From JACVRX01 sp035697245 (lineage in GTDB: Bacteria > Actinomycetota > Actinomycetes > Jiangellales > Jiangellaceae), in contig DASSDH010000186.1 of the NCBI GenBank assembly GCA_035697245.1, positions 1-5,722 on the forward strand: 5,722 nt of DNA. Reading direction: 5' to 3'. A model generated the notes under the pieces. It was not told the DNA's origin. It was given only the letters and a program-made list of their open reading frames with translations, and made no database searches. The translations under genes were made by a program, and so were the position numbers. Below are positions 5,721 to 5,722 of the stretch, piece by piece; the stretch's first letter is position 1; the number at the start of each line of letters is the position of its first letter.

Positions 5721-5722
5721 CC

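Overview
This window looks like an ordinary chromosomal segment of a high-GC Gram-positive bacterium (Actinomycetota). The sequence is GC-rich throughout, third codon positions are nearly all G or C, GTG starts occur, ribosome binding sites are strong GGAGG types, and every recognisable family (PspC-domain protein, stand-alone TrmO, DUF1801 protein, BEM46-like hydrolase, TetR regulator, DrrAB-type exporter) is common in actinomycetes. I cannot name a genus from the sequence alone. There are no tRNA, rRNA, CRISPR or insertion-sequence signatures, and no gap without a gene exceeds about 130 bases.

Layout. The left edge (1-98) holds the last 31 codons of a PspC-domain membrane protein on the + strand. 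After a 108-base gap comes a TsaA/TrmO tRNA-methyltransferase gene (207-623, +). It converges on a small DUF1801 gene (649-1014, -). Across a 126-base divergent gap lies a membrane-anchored alpha/beta hydrolase (1141-2001, +). This converges, with only 16 bases between stops, on a branch-1 nitrilase (2018-2974, -). Upstream of the nitrilase on the same strand is a TetR-family regulator (3048-3833, -). Divergent from tetR, over a 91-base intergenic region, is a two-gene exporter: a DrrA-like ATPase (3925-4908, +) and a DrrB-like permease (4905-5720, +) whose start overlaps the ATPase stop in an ATGA.

How the genes may work together. The right half (2018-5720) reads as one regulatory unit. The tetR/exporter intergenic region contains two copies of TCTGCGTA exactly 21 bases apart, each associated with an inverted TACGC half-site. 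This is the expected kind of operator for a self-regulating TetR protein that also controls the exporter. The nitrilase lies 73 bases downstream of tetR on the same strand and could be co-transcribed, or could use its own weak candidate promoter. A reasonable but unproven reading is a ligand-responsive module in which one small molecule (perhaps a nitrile or a drug-like compound) is hydrolysed and/or exported. The left half is a set of apparently unrelated housekeeping or stress genes. I see no clearly undescribed system; the nitrilase-tetR-exporter divergon with its phased operator is the best lead.
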